DNA of 64,000 nt from Pseudomonas triticicola (GCF_019145375.1 NZ_JAHSTX010000001.1:4799501-4863500); one strand, 5' to 3'. Shown: positions 8,734-17,820, counted from the first letter of the stretch. The notes: a model not told the origin generated them from the letters alone. A program made the numbers and translations.

Positions 8734-10227
8734 ATGACCACCCTGACTCGTGCCGACTGGGAACAACGCGCCCGCGATTTGAAAGTCGAAGGTCGCGCCT
8801 TCCTGAATGGCGAATACACCGACGCCGTCTCCGGCGAAACCTTCGAATGCATCAGCCCGGTCGATGGCCGCCTGCTCGGCAAGATCGCCAGCTGTGATGC
8901 AGCTGATGCCGACCGTGCCGTGGAAAACGCCCGTGCCACTTTCAATTCCGGCGTCTGGTCGCGCCTGGCGCCGACCAAGCGCAAAGCCACCATGATCCGC
9001 TTCGCCAGCCTGCTGAAACAGCACGCCGAAGAACTGGCGCTGCTGGAAACCCTCGACATGGGCAAGCCGATTAGCGACTCGCTGTACATCGACGTACCGG
9101 GCGCGGCGCAGGCGTTGAGCTGGAGCGGCGAAGCGATCGACAAGATCTACGACGAAGTCGCCGCGACTCCACATGATCAACTGGGGCTGGTGACTCGCGA
9201 GCCGGTAGGCGTGGTCGGCGCTATCGTGCCGTGGAACTTCCCGCTGATGATGGCTTGCTGGAAACTCGGCCCGGCGCTGTCGACCGGTAACTCGGTGATC
9301 CTCAAGCCGTCGGAAAAGTCGCCGTTGACCGCCATCCGCATCGCTGCGCTGGCCATTGAAGCCGGGATTCCGAAAGGCGTGCTCAACGTGCTGCCGGGCT
9401 ATGGCCACACCGTCGGCAAGGCGCTGGGTCTGCACAATGACGTCGACACGCTGGTGTTCACCGGTTCGACCAAGATTGCCAAGCAACTGATGGTCTATGC
9501 CGGCGAATCGAACATGAAGCGCGTCTGGCTGGAAGCCGGCGGCAAGAGCCCGAACATCGTCTTCGCCGATGCGCCGGATCTGCAGGCCGCCGCTGAATCC
9601 GCCGCCAGCGCCATCGCCTTCAACCAGGGCGAAGTGTGCACCGCCGGTTCGCGCCTGCTGGTCGAGCGTTCGATCAAGGAAAAATTCCTGCCGATGGTGA
9701 TCGAGGCGCTGAAAGCCTGGAAGCCGGGCAATCCGCTGGACCCGGCGACCAACGTCGGCGCGCTGGTCGATACCCAGCAGATGAACACCGTGCTGTCGTA
9801 CATCGAATCCGGCCATAGCGATGGCGCCAAATTGGTCGCCGGCGGCAAGCGCATCCTCCAGGAGACCGGTGGTACTTACGTCGAGCCAACCATTTTCGAT
9901 GGTGTGAGCAATGCGATGAAGATTGCTCAGGAAGAGATTTTCGGTCCAGTGTTGTCGGTGATCGCTTTCGACAGCGCCGAAGAAGCCATCCAGATTGCCA
10001 ACGACACGCCATACGGTCTGGCCGCAGCGGTGTGGACCCAGGACATTTCCAAGGCGCACCTGACCGCCAAGGCCTTGCGCGCCGGTAGCGTGTGGGTCAA
10101 CCAGTACGATGGCGGCGACATGACCGCGCCGTTCGGTGGCTTCAAGCAGTCGGGCAACGGTCGCGACAAATCGCTGCATGCCTTCGACAAGTACACCGAG
10201 CTGAAGGCCACGTGGATCAAGCTGTGA
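8734..10227 (+). CDS. kauB: Aldehyde dehydrogenase KauB/PuuC (polyamine-derived aldehydes)
   Basis: KauB oxidises 4-guanidinobutyraldehyde and gamma-glutamylaminobutyraldehyde-type aldehydes with NAD(P)+ during arginine, agmatine and polyamine breakdown. The 497-residue protein equals the family length. Conserved aldehyde dehydrogenase features are VPWNFPL (cofactor binding), the general-base LEAGGKSPN near residue 268, the nucleophilic Cys in GEVCTAG near 301, and the late EEIFGPVLSV segment. AGAGGAGG precedes the ATG. PAO1 kauB occupies the same position two genes from rpmG. The cofactor and exact substrate range cannot be read from the sequence. Confidence 0.92.
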   Translation: MTTLTRADWEQRARDLKVEGRAFLNGEYTDAVSGETFECISPVDGRLLGKIASCDAADADRAVENARATFNSGVWSRLAPTKRKATMIRFASLLKQHAEELALLETLDMGKPISDSLYIDVPGAAQALSWSGEAIDKIYDEVAATPHDQLGLVTREPVGVVGAIVPWNFPLMMACWKLGPALSTGNSVILKPSEKSPLTAIRIAALAIEAGIPKGVLNVLPGYGHTVGKALGLHNDVDTLVFTGSTKIAKQLMVYAGESNMKRVWLEAGGKSPNIVFADAPDLQAAAESAASAIAFNQGEVCTAGSRLLVERSIKEKFLPMVIEALKAWKPGNPLDPATNVGALVDTQQMNTVLSYIESGHSDGAKLVAGGKRILQETGGTYVEPTIFDGVSNAMKIAQEEIFGPVLSVIAFDSAEEAIQIANDTPYGLAAAVWTQDISKAHLTAKALRAGSVWVNQYDGGDMTAPFGGFKQSGNGRDKSLHAFDKYTELKATWIKL

Positions 10228-10235
10228 TTCATTAA

Positions 10236-10260
10236 GAGAGCCTGAGTTAATCAGGCTCTC
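10236..10260 (+). terminator. Hairpin after kauB
   Basis: GAGAGCCTGA and TCAGGCTCTC form a perfect 10-bp stem with a five-base loop, eight bases after the kauB stop. There is no T run, so termination would be weak or the hairpin may protect the mRNA 3' end. Confidence 0.6.
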
Positions 10261-10278
10261 GAACCTACAGAGATCCCC

Positions 10279-10443
10279 TGTGGGAGCGAGCCTCTGTGGT
10301 GAGGGGATTTATCCCCGTTCGGCTGCGAAGCAGTCGCTAAACCATTGCACGCGGTGTACCTGGTACATCGTGGATGCAGGTTTTGGGGCCGCTGCGCGAC
10401 CCAACGGGGATAAATCCCCTCGCCACAGGGGCTCGCTCCCACA
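10279..10443. repeat. Nested composite repeat: GGTGAGGGGATTTATCCCC element inside GTGGGAGCGAGCC arms
   Basis: The outer arms CTGTGGGAGCGAGCC (10279) and GGCTCGCTCCCACAG (ending 10443) belong to the main REP family. Directly inside lie TGTGGTGAGGGGATTTATCCCCGTT (described in two parts: TGTGGTGAGG plus GGATTTATCCCCGTT) and its inverted partner ending CCTCGCCACA at 10427. The two repeat families are therefore nested. No protein gene is visible inside. Confidence 0.8.
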
Positions 10444-10487
10444 GTGATTTTGTGGTGCATATAAAAATATCCACAGGAGCGTGGAAC

Positions 10488-11633
10488 ATGCGGTGGGCGA
10501 CGTATTTCGCCGTGTTGGCGTCTGTCTTGAGTGTCGGCCTGGCCCTGGGGGTCAGCATGCCGCTGGTGTCGTTGCGTCTGGAGGGCTGGGGCTACGGCTC
10601 GTTCGCAATCGGTGTGATGGCGGCGATGCCGGCAATAGGCGTGCTGCTTGGGGCGAAGATTTCCAGCCACCTCGCCGCGTATTTCGGCACGGCGAACCTG
10701 ATGCGTCTGTGCCTGTGGGCCGGGGCATTGTCGATCGGCCTGCTGGCGCTGCTGCCGAGTTACCCGATCTGGTTGCTGCTGCGCCTGCTGATCGGGGTGA
10801 TCCTGACCATCGTGTTCATCCTCGGCGAGAGCTGGATCAATCAACTGGTGGTCGAGCAGTGGCGCGGGCGTCTGGTCGCGCTGTATGGCAGCAGCTATGC
10901 GCTGAGCCAACTGTCTGGTCCGTTGCTGCTGGGGGCGCTCGGTACCGAGCATGATTACGGTTTCTGGGTCGGGGTCGGTCTACTGACGCTCTCGCCCCTT
11001 CTGCTGCTGGGGCGCAGCGGTGCTCCAAGCAGTGAGGCCAACAGCGTCACGTTTGGCGATCTATGGGGCTTCGCCCGTGAGTTGCCGACGATTGCCTGGG
11101 CGGTGTCGTTGTTCGCCGCGTTCGAGGCGATGATTCTGACGCTGCTGCCGGTGTACTGCCTGCAACAAGGGTTCACCGCCGAAATCGCGCTGGCCATGGT
11201 CAGCACCGTGGTGGTCGGCGATGCGCTGCTGCAATTACCGATCGGCGCGTTGGCCGATTACCTGTCGCGGCGCACGCTGTTCGCCGGATGCGCGGTGGTA
11301 TTGATGCTGTCGAGTCTGGCCATTCCGATGTTGCTCGACACGCTGCTGATCTGGCCGCTGTGGGTGCTGTTCGGCGCCAGTGCCGGCGGCTTGTTCACCC
11401 TGTCGCTGATTCTGATTGGCGAGCGTTATCGAGACGATGCGCTGGTTCGCGCCAATGCGCATATCGCGCAGTTGTGGGGTGTCGGTTGTCTGGTCGGGCC
11501 GTTGGCGGCAGGGGCGGGCAGTCAGTGGATCAACGGACATGCGTTGCCGCTGTTGATGGCGGCTGGGGCGTTTGGCCTGGTGCTTTTGTTGTTGCGCCAA
11601 GGGGCCTTTGGCACAACGGCGGAAGCAGCCTGA
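10488..11633 (+). CDS. MFS transporter, YcaD-like
   Basis: This 381-residue inner-membrane protein has twelve predicted hydrophobic segments. It belongs to the Major Facilitator Superfamily subgroup related to YcaD (segments such as SMPLVSLRLEGWG and FILGESWINQLV). The start at 10488 is chosen because CAGGAG precedes it by eight bases and the hydrophobic helix begins at once (MRWATYFAVLASVLSVGLAL). The longer upstream frame lies in repeat sequence. Its substrate is unknown. The position beside kauB and near pauB4 matches PAO1 and hints at, but does not prove, an amine-related role. Confidence 0.88.
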   Translation: MRWATYFAVLASVLSVGLALGVSMPLVSLRLEGWGYGSFAIGVMAAMPAIGVLLGAKISSHLAAYFGTANLMRLCLWAGALSIGLLALLPSYPIWLLLRLLIGVILTIVFILGESWINQLVVEQWRGRLVALYGSSYALSQLSGPLLLGALGTEHDYGFWVGVGLLTLSPLLLLGRSGAPSSEANSVTFGDLWGFARELPTIAWAVSLFAAFEAMILTLLPVYCLQQGFTAEIALAMVSTVVVGDALLQLPIGALADYLSRRTLFAGCAVVLMLSSLAIPMLLDTLLIWPLWVLFGASAGGLFTLSLILIGERYRDDALVRANAHIAQLWGVGCLVGPLAAGAGSQWINGHALPLLMAAGAFGLVLLLLRQGAFGTTAEAA

Positions 11634-11642
11634 GCGCATTCT

Positions 11643-11733
11643 TGTGGGAGCGAGCCTGCTCGCGAAAGCGGTGCACCAGTCAGCTCATTTGCTGGATGTG
11701 AAACCGTTTTCGCGATCAGGCTCGCTCCCACAA
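11643..11733. repeat. REPIN, GTGGGAGCGAGCC family
   Basis: Inverted arms TTGTGGGAGCGAGCCTGCTC and GATCAGGCTCGCTCCCACAA surround unique sequence between two convergent genes (MFS transporter and phospholipase D protein). Confidence 0.9.
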
Positions 11734-11737
11734 AGGA

Positions 11738-13306
11738 TTACAACATCCGCTCCAGGCCAACGCTGGTGCTGAACCACGAGTTGAACCGCCGCCACCAGCT
11801 CCCCGGCTCCTTGGTCAGAGTGTGCATCTGGCCGTTGTCCTCGGTGACCCAGACGACCTTACCGTCCTCGAGTTTCGCCTGATAACTCAAGGTCGGCGCC
11901 ATGCCTTGCAGTGCCAGTGCGCGGACGTGTTCGGCCAGTTCCGGGCTGTCGACGAGCACGCCGACTTCGGTGTTCCACAGCACCGAGCGCGGGTCGAAGT
12001 TGAACGAGCCGATAAACGATTTGCGCCGGTCGAAGATCATCGCCTTGCTGTGCAAACTCGAATCCGAACCGCGAAACGACTTGCTGTAGAACACCCGCGG
12101 CCCGCTGCCATAGTTATCCCCAGGCTGGCGGCGCAGTTCATAGAGTTTCACGCCGTGTTCGAGCAACGCCTTGCGATAGGGCGCATAACCACCATGCACC
12201 GCCGGCACGTCAGTGGCCTCCAGCGAATTGGTCAGCAGGCTCACGGAAACCCCTGCATCGGCGCGCCCGGTCAGGTAGACCAGCCCCGGCTGGCCGGGCA
12301 CGAAGTAGGCGGAAATCATGATCAGCTCTTTGCTGACACCGGTCAGTTCCGGCGCCAGTTGTGTGGTCAGCAACAGATGCGGATCGGGTTCGCCCTTGGA
12401 CAGGACCTTGCTCGGTGCATCCCATAGTGCCTGGTTCCAGGCCCAGATCAGCTCTCTGCGCCAGATGTCCATGCGCGGGTCAGTAGTGAATTTCATCAAC
12501 TGTTGATACAGCGCGTGGTTCTGCTTGCGGGTTTCTTCCAGCGATTCTTCCAGGCGCGTGCGCGTGTTTTGCAGGTCGGCGGCGGTCGGTTGGCTGGAGA
12601 GGAATTCGTCGATCGGCTTGCTCAGCGCACTGTTCCAGTACTGGTCGAAACTGTGTCCGAGCTGCTCGGCCACCGGGCCGATGCTGAGCATGTCGATGTC
12701 GGTGAAATTCAGGTTGGCTTCGGCATCGAAATATTCATCGCCCAGATTGCGCCCGCCGACGATGGCCGCGCTGTTGTCCGCCAGCCACAGTTTGTTGTGC
12801 ATGCGCCGGTGCTGCACGGACAGATTGAACAGTCGCCCGGCCGCACGCGTGACGCCGGTGCTGCGCCCGAGATGCAACGGATTGAACAAACGAATCTGGA
12901 TCTGCGGATGTGCCGCCAGCGTCGCGATGATCTGGTCGAGGCCGTCGCTGGTGGTGTCGTCGAGCAGGATGCGCACGCGCACACCACGGTCGGCCGCCTT
13001 GAGCACTTCCTCCACCAACATCCGCGTGCTGATGCCGTCGTGGACGATGTAGTACTGCAAATCGAGGCTGACCTGCGCATGACGAATCAGCTCGGCGCGG
13101 GCGGTAAACGCCTCGCCGCTGTCGGAGAGCAGGCGAAACCCCGACTGCCCTTTGTAGGGCGCGGCCTGAGCCTGAATCGAACGGCCGAAGCTGGAGTCCG
13201 ACGCCGGCAGGGCCTGGCTTGGTTCGCGCGGCACATCAAGGCTGGCGCAGCCGCTGAGGAACGAGGCGAGTATCAGTAAAGCGAGTAAGGGCTGTCTGAA
13301 GCTCAC
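11738..13306 (-). CDS. Phospholipase D-family lipoprotein (ClsC/YmdC-like)
   Basis: The 522-residue protein has two HKD motifs: HNKLWLADNSAAIVGGRN in the first half and HSKAMIFDRRKSFIGSFN in the second. These define phospholipase D and cardiolipin-synthase enzymes. The N-terminus has a signal peptide ending in the lipobox LSGC, so it should be lipid-anchored. It resembles E. coli ClsC more than ClsA because it lacks the two N-terminal transmembrane helices. Probable activity is phosphatidyl transfer or phospholipid hydrolysis in the envelope. No partner like YmdB lies beside it. Confidence 0.88.
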   Translation of the reverse strand: MSFRQPLLALLILASFLSGCASLDVPREPSQALPASDSSFGRSIQAQAAPYKGQSGFRLLSDSGEAFTARAELIRHAQVSLDLQYYIVHDGISTRMLVEEVLKAADRGVRVRILLDDTTSDGLDQIIATLAAHPQIQIRLFNPLHLGRSTGVTRAAGRLFNLSVQHRRMHNKLWLADNSAAIVGGRNLGDEYFDAEANLNFTDIDMLSIGPVAEQLGHSFDQYWNSALSKPIDEFLSSQPTAADLQNTRTRLEESLEETRKQNHALYQQLMKFTTDPRMDIWRRELIWAWNQALWDAPSKVLSKGEPDPHLLLTTQLAPELTGVSKELIMISAYFVPGQPGLVYLTGRADAGVSVSLLTNSLEATDVPAVHGGYAPYRKALLEHGVKLYELRRQPGDNYGSGPRVFYSKSFRGSDSSLHSKAMIFDRRKSFIGSFNFDPRSVLWNTEVGVLVDSPELAEHVRALALQGMAPTLSYQAKLEDGKVVWVTEDNGQMHTLTKEPGSWWRRFNSWFSTSVGLERML

Positions 13307-13367
13307 GTAGGGTCGTTCCGGTTGGCGGCTGAGGTCGGCATTTTGGACGCCGGGTGCGCAAAAAAGG

Positions 13368-14789
13368 TCAGTCGGTCTCAGCGAGTAATTTGATTGCCGC
13401 AGCGCCGACCTTGCGCACCGCTTCTTCGATCTGCGCTGTTGGTTTGGCAGCGTAGTTCATCCGCAGACAATTGCGGTACTTGCCCGAGGCGGAAAAGATG
13501 CTGCCAACGGCAATCTGTACGCCCTGATCGTGCAGCGCGCGATTCAGTTTCAGCGTGTCGAAGCCCTCCGGCAGCTCCACCCAGAGCATGAAGCTGCCCT
13601 GCGGTCGACTGGCGCGGGTGCCGGCGGGAAAGTAGCGCGTCACCCAGTCGATCATCGCGTCACGATTGCGTTGGTACTGCATGCGCATACGCCGCAAGTG
13701 CGGCTCGAAATGGCCGGCCTTGATGAATTCGGCGATGGCGATCTGCGGTTGCGGCGCGGTGGATCCGGTGCTGATGTATTTCATGTGCAGCACCCGCTCG
13801 AGATATCGGCCCGGCGCCACCCAGCCGATGCGCAGCCCCGGCGCCAGGGTCTTGGAAAACGAGCTGCACAGCAACACGCGGCCGTCTTCGTCGAAGGATT
13901 TGATCGTGCGCGGGCGCGGGTAGGTATAGGCCAGCTCGCCATACACATCGTCTTCGATGATCGCCACGTCGAAACGCTGGGCGAGCGTCAACAGCGCGCG
14001 TTTGCGCGATTCGGGCATGACGTAGCCGAGCGGGTTGTTGCAGTTCGGCGTTAGTTGAATGGCCTTGATCGGCCACTGTTCCAGCGCCAGTTCAAGGGCG
14101 TCGAGGCTGATGCCGGTGAGCGGATCGGTGGGGATTTCCAGGGCTTTCATGCCCAGGCCTTTGAGGGTCTGCATGGCGCCGTGGAAACTTGGCGAGTCCA
14201 CCGCGACGATGTCGCCCGGCTCGCAGATCGCGTGGATGCTGGTGGACAGCGCTTCGTGGCAGCCAGTGGTGATCACCAGATCGCTGGCGCTCAACTGGCA
14301 GCCGGAATCGAGCATCAGCCGTGCGATCTGTTCGCGCAGTTCGAGGTTGCCATGGATGTTGTCGTAATACAGACCGGGCATATCCTGCCGCCGGCTGATT
14401 CGCGCCAGTCCGCGCAGCAGCGGCTTCATGGTCGGCGAGCCAACATCGGGCATGCCACGGCCCAATTGCACGACGTCCTTGCGCGGTACCGCGCGGATCA
14501 ATTCCAGCACCTGATCCCATTGCGAAATCTCGACTGGCCGCTGCGCCGGGCGGCCGACCGCGGGCAATTCCGGCAGCTCTCGACCGACCGGCACAAAATA
14601 GCCGGACTTGGGTTTCGGCGTGGCGAGGCCGCTGTCTTCAAGCACGCGATACGCCTGCTGCACCGTGCTCAAACTGACTCCGTGCTCGACACTCAAGGCG
14701 CGCACCGACGGCAAGCGATCGCCAGGACGATAGAAGCCCTGTTCGATGCGGGTGCCGAGCAATTCGGCGAGGTTTACATACAGAGTCAT
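13368..14789 (-). CDS. MocR-type transcriptional regulator (GntR HTH fused to aminotransferase domain)
   Basis: A winged-helix GntR domain (residues 1-70, with DRLPSVRALSVEHGVSLSTV) is fused to a fold-type I aminotransferase domain. The PLP lysine is Lys313 in SSFSKTLAPGLRIGW, and NNPLGYVMP is intact, so PLP binding is likely. The start at 14789 (MTLYVNLAELLGTRIEQGFY) gives 473 residues, the usual MocR size. A longer frame begins 15 codons upstream without a better ribosome site. It is divergent from a DUF1127 gene with CTGTA-type half-sites between them, the classic arrangement for a local regulator. The effector is unknown. Confidence 0.92.
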   Translation of the reverse strand: MTLYVNLAELLGTRIEQGFYRPGDRLPSVRALSVEHGVSLSTVQQAYRVLEDSGLATPKPKSGYFVPVGRELPELPAVGRPAQRPVEISQWDQVLELIRAVPRKDVVQLGRGMPDVGSPTMKPLLRGLARISRRQDMPGLYYDNIHGNLELREQIARLMLDSGCQLSASDLVITTGCHEALSTSIHAICEPGDIVAVDSPSFHGAMQTLKGLGMKALEIPTDPLTGISLDALELALEQWPIKAIQLTPNCNNPLGYVMPESRKRALLTLAQRFDVAIIEDDVYGELAYTYPRPRTIKSFDEDGRVLLCSSFSKTLAPGLRIGWVAPGRYLERVLHMKYISTGSTAPQPQIAIAEFIKAGHFEPHLRRMRMQYQRNRDAMIDWVTRYFPAGTRASRPQGSFMLWVELPEGFDTLKLNRALHDQGVQIAVGSIFSASGKYRNCLRMNYAAKPTAQIEEAVRKVGAAAIKLLAETD

Positions 14790-14818
14790 GGAAGCCTCGG
14801 TGCGTCTTGGTGGAAACC

Positions 14819-14902
14819 AGTACAGATGTGGCAAAAATCAGTCATTCAGTCGACGAATCGGCAAATCTGTATGGAGTTAATACAGGCTCTTTGAGTCTGT
14901 AA
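14819..14902. promoter_or_regulatory. Probable MocR operator with multiple CTGTA/TACAG half-sites
   Basis: The core is CTGTAT-GGAGTTA-ATACAG at 14867-14885, a perfect inverted repeat with 6-bp arms. Further half-sites are TACAGA near 14821 and CTGTAA at 14897, the last 30 bp from the first arm in direct orientation. This mixture of direct and inverted half-sites is characteristic of MocR binding regions. It lies between the regulator and the DUF1127 gene. Confidence 0.6.
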
Positions 14903-14964
14903 TGGTTTTGCTCGCCCGCGCATCATGGAATCTCTGGCTACCCAAGTAAACAGGAGCAACGAAA

Positions 14965-15207
14965 ATGAACGGCTTGAGCGATGTGCGGCTGACGTTACAC
15001 AGTCAGGAACTGGCGGCAGGGCAGAAGGACAGCGCGCGCAATCTGCTGCGTAACGCACCGTCCGGCCTCAGTCGCTGGGGTCTGTTCTGGCATCGTCTGC
15101 ACACGCGCAAGGCTTTGCTCGGACTGACAGCGGAGCAACTCAGGGATGTCGGGCTGACGCGAGAGCAGGCAAGGGAGGAGGGGTTGAAGCCGTTTTGGCG
15201 GATATGA
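14965..15207 (+). CDS. DUF1127 small protein
   Basis: The 80-residue protein ends in the DUF1127 pattern, GLFWHRLHTRKALLGLTAEQLRDVGLTREQAREEGLKPFWR, shown here as WHRLHTRKALLGLT and LRDVGLTREQAREEGLKPFW. CAGGAG lies upstream of the ATG. In other bacteria, small Arg-rich DUF1127 proteins have been tied to phosphate and carbon metabolism and RNA turnover. It sits divergent from the MocR regulator and is its most likely target. Confidence 0.85.
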   Translation: MNGLSDVRLTLHSQELAAGQKDSARNLLRNAPSGLSRWGLFWHRLHTRKALLGLTAEQLRDVGLTREQAREEGLKPFWRI

Positions 15208-15254
15208 ATACCACAGAGCGTTCCCACGCTCTGCGTGGGAACGATCCTGATTCG

Positions 15255-16574
15255 TCAGACCAATTCTTTCAGCCGATGCCACAACATCCCCAACGCCAAC
15301 AACGGCGAGCGCAAATGCTTGCCGCCCGGGAAGGTGATGTGCGGCACCTTGGCGAACAGATCAAAGCCGCCGCTGTGCTGCCCGCTGATTGCTTCGGCAA
15401 GCAGCTTGCCGGCCAGGTGCGTGGCATTCACCCCATGCCCTGAATAGGCCTGGGCGTAATACACGTTCGGCTGCTCGGCGAGCCGGCTAATCTGCGGCAG
15501 GCGGTTGGCACCGATGCCGATCATTCCGCCCCACTGATAATCGATTTTCACCCCGGCCAGTTGCGGGAACACTTCAAGCATCTTCGGCTGCATATAGGCG
15601 CCGATGTCTTTCGGATCGCGTCCCGAGTAATGACACGCGCCGCCGAACAGCAAACGTCGATCCGCCGAGAGCCGGTAGTAATCCAGCGCTACCCGCTGGT
15701 CGCAGACCGCCATGTTCTGCGGCAGCAGGTTGTGCGCCTGCTCTTCGCTCAGCGGTTCGGTGGCGATGATGTAGCTGCCGGCGGGCAGGACCTTGCCGCT
15801 CAGTTGCGGGTTGAGGTCATTGAGATAGGCATTACAGCCCAGCACCAGCGTCTTCGCCCGCACCGAGCCTTGCGCGGTGTGCACCTTCACTTCGGGGCCG
15901 TAATCGATGCGCGTCACTGCCGAACGCTCGAACAACCGCACGCCCAGTTGCTGCGCCGCTGCCGCTTCGCCCAGCGCCAGATTCAGCGGATGCAGATGCC
16001 CGGAGCCCATGTCGATCAAGCCGCCGACATAGCGCTTGGAGCCGACCACCGTGTGCATTTCACTGGCTTGTAACAGGCGGGTTTCGTAGCGGTAACCGAG
16101 GCTGCGCAGTTCTTCGGCGTCTTCGGCAAAACCATCGAGATCAGCAGGTTTGTTGGCGAGGTCGCAGTAGCCCCAGGTCAGGTCGCAGGCAATGCCGAAA
16201 CGCTCGACGCGCCGGCGGACAATCTCCACCGCTTCCAGGCCCATGAGTTTCATCTCGCGCACGCCCTCGGCACCGATGACATTGGCGAACTGATCAAGGC
16301 CGTGACCGACACCGCGAATCAACTGCCCGCCGTTGCGACCGCTGGCGCCCCAACCGATCCGGTGCGCTTCCAGCAACACCACGCTGAAACCGCGTTCGGC
16401 GAGTTCCAGCGCCGTGTTCAGCCCGGAAAAGCCACCGCCGACCACGCAGACATCCGCCACCACCTCGCCTTGCAGCACGGGATGGTCAGGCTGCGGCAGG
16501 CTGCTGGCGGCGTAATAGGAGGCAACGTGGGGTTGGCTCGCGGTGATCGGGGCGCGGGCGGTCATGGGCATCAT
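15255..16574 (-). CDS. pauB4: FAD-dependent gamma-glutamylpolyamine oxidoreductase (PauB4/PuuB-like)
   Basis: The 439-residue protein belongs to the DAO family. Its FAD-binding Rossmann motif is VCVVGGGFSGLNTALELAE, and HRIGWGASGRNGGQ follows, typical of PuuB/OrdL oxidoreductases. It would oxidise a gamma-glutamylated polyamine to an aldehyde, the step before KauB/PuuC. PAO1 places the PauB4 gene at the same point between the phospholipase and lrp. The start is uncertain: ATG codons at 16574, 16571 and 16565 are in frame, and the open frame extends to 16619. Specificity among the four PauB enzymes cannot be read from sequence. Confidence 0.88.
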   Translation of the reverse strand: MMPMTARAPITASQPHVASYYAASSLPQPDHPVLQGEVVADVCVVGGGFSGLNTALELAERGFSVVLLEAHRIGWGASGRNGGQLIRGVGHGLDQFANVIGAEGVREMKLMGLEAVEIVRRRVERFGIACDLTWGYCDLANKPADLDGFAEDAEELRSLGYRYETRLLQASEMHTVVGSKRYVGGLIDMGSGHLHPLNLALGEAAAAQQLGVRLFERSAVTRIDYGPEVKVHTAQGSVRAKTLVLGCNAYLNDLNPQLSGKVLPAGSYIIATEPLSEEQAHNLLPQNMAVCDQRVALDYYRLSADRRLLFGGACHYSGRDPKDIGAYMQPKMLEVFPQLAGVKIDYQWGGMIGIGANRLPQISRLAEQPNVYYAQAYSGHGVNATHLAGKLLAEAISGQHSGGFDLFAKVPHITFPGGKHLRSPLLALGMLWHRLKELV

Positions 16575-16711
16575 CCAACGGCTGAGTGTCGAGAAAATTT
16601 GACGGAGCATAAGCCGCACGCCCGAACGTGGGCAACATCGGTCGGCCTGCGGTGTCTGGACCCGGGCTTTTGCGGCACAATCATCAGCCCGCCACTTTGG
16701 TCACCGTTTCG

Positions 16712-17065
16712 ATGAGCTGCAACAGCCAGAAAATCCGCACCCTGCGTCAGCAGATTCCCACGTTCGACTGCGTGCCGGGCTGCCACGACTGCTGCGGGCC
16801 GGTGACCACTTCGCCCGAGGAAATGGCCCGGCTGCCGCGCAAGACCCGCGCCGAGCAGGATGCCGCGCTGGAAGAACTCAACTGTGTGCATCTGGGGCCG
16901 AATGGCTGCACGGTGTATGAAGAGCGACCGCTGATCTGTCGGCTGTTTGGTACGACCAAGACCCTGCCATGTCCGAACGAGCGGCGGCCGGTGGAGCTGA
17001 TTCATCCGCGGGTAGAGAAGCAGATTTTCCAGTACATGGCGGCGAATCGGCAGGTGTTGGTTTAG
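16712..17065 (+). CDS. YkgJ-family cysteine-cluster protein
   Basis: The 117-residue protein has the CxxxCxxCC cluster (CVPGCHDCCG) and later cysteines in GCTVYEERPLICRLFG and LPCP, which define the YkgJ family (a presumed zinc- or iron-sulphur-binding fold). I choose ATG 16712 (MSCNSQKIRTL) as start because the family begins there. The longer frame upstream overlaps the start of the divergent pauB4 gene. Function is unknown. It is often the only family member near lrp-dad loci in pseudomonads. Confidence 0.82.
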   Translation: MSCNSQKIRTLRQQIPTFDCVPGCHDCCGPVTTSPEEMARLPRKTRAEQDAALEELNCVHLGPNGCTVYEERPLICRLFGTTKTLPCPNERRPVELIHPRVEKQIFQYMAANRQVLV

Positions 17066-17096
17066 CCGTTGCGTTCAGTTCAGACCGAGTCGACTT

Positions 17097-17163
17097 CTTC
17101 GCGAGCAGGCTCGCTCCCACAGGAGATTGCATTTCAAATGTGGGAGCGAGCCTGCTCGCGAAG
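17097..17163. repeat. REPIN with short spacer, GTGGGAGCGAGCC family
   Basis: CTTCGCGAGCAGGCTCGCTC and its inverse, ending GCCTGCTCGCGAAG, are separated by about 18 bp, so the arms face outward from each other compared with the long-spacer copies. It lies between the convergent YkgJ and lrp genes. Confidence 0.9.
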
Positions 17164-17178
17164 GGGACGCCGCCGATT

Positions 17179-17667
17179 TCAGTCCGGAATCGGCAGGCAC
17201 AGGCTCTCTTTCACCTCTTCCATGACGATATAGCTTTTCGATTCACGCACATGCGGCAGCTTCAACAGAATGTCGCCGAGCAGTTTGCGATACGAGGCCA
17301 TCTCGGAAATCCGCGCCTTCACCAGATAGTCGAAATCCCCTGACACCAAATGGCACTCCAGCACATGCGGCAGCTTCAGCACCGCGCGTCTGAATTCTTC
17401 GAATGTGTCGCCGGATTTGTAGTCGAGACTGATCTCGACGAACACCAGCAGGCTACCCTTCAAGTGCTGCGGATTGAGCCGGGCGTTGTAGCCCATGATG
17501 ATCCCCTCGCGCTCCAGACGCCGCACGCGCTCGGTGCACGGCGTGGTCGAGAGGCCGACCTTTTCCCCGAGTTCGGTGAAGGAAATCCGCCCGTCCGCCT
17601 GGAGGATGCGCAGGATATTGCGGTCGATCTTGTCCAGCTCACGTTTGGTCTGAGTGTTGGTACGCAT
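17179..17667 (-). CDS. lrp: Lrp/AsnC-family regulator of the dad operon
   Basis: The 162-residue protein has an N-terminal HTH (TELGEKVGLSTTPCTERVRRLEREG) and a C-terminal RAM/AsnC ligand domain (LLVFVEISLDYKS). This is the size and sequence type of the Pseudomonas Lrp (also called DadR) that activates dadA in response to alanine. The start at 17667 (MRTNTQTKRELDKIDRN) is the family start. A longer frame begins 16 codons upstream. It is divergent from dadA with about 150 bp between the starts, which should contain its binding sites. Confidence 0.93.
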   Translation of the reverse strand: MRTNTQTKRELDKIDRNILRILQADGRISFTELGEKVGLSTTPCTERVRRLEREGIIMGYNARLNPQHLKGSLLVFVEISLDYKSGDTFEEFRRAVLKLPHVLECHLVSGDFDYLVKARISEMASYRKLLGDILLKLPHVRESKSYIVMEEVKESLCLPIPD

Positions 17668-17820
17668 AGGGGATGCGCCTCCGTGAAAAGGGTTTTTGCC
17701 GAGAATTGTCGCCAAATATAGGCGCTTATATAGTGAAAAGCACTGGCATTTCTTTTTTACACTGCGCCCATCATTGCTCTAACAAACAGTTCGGCGAAAA
17801 GCCGCGATGAGGGATTGAAA

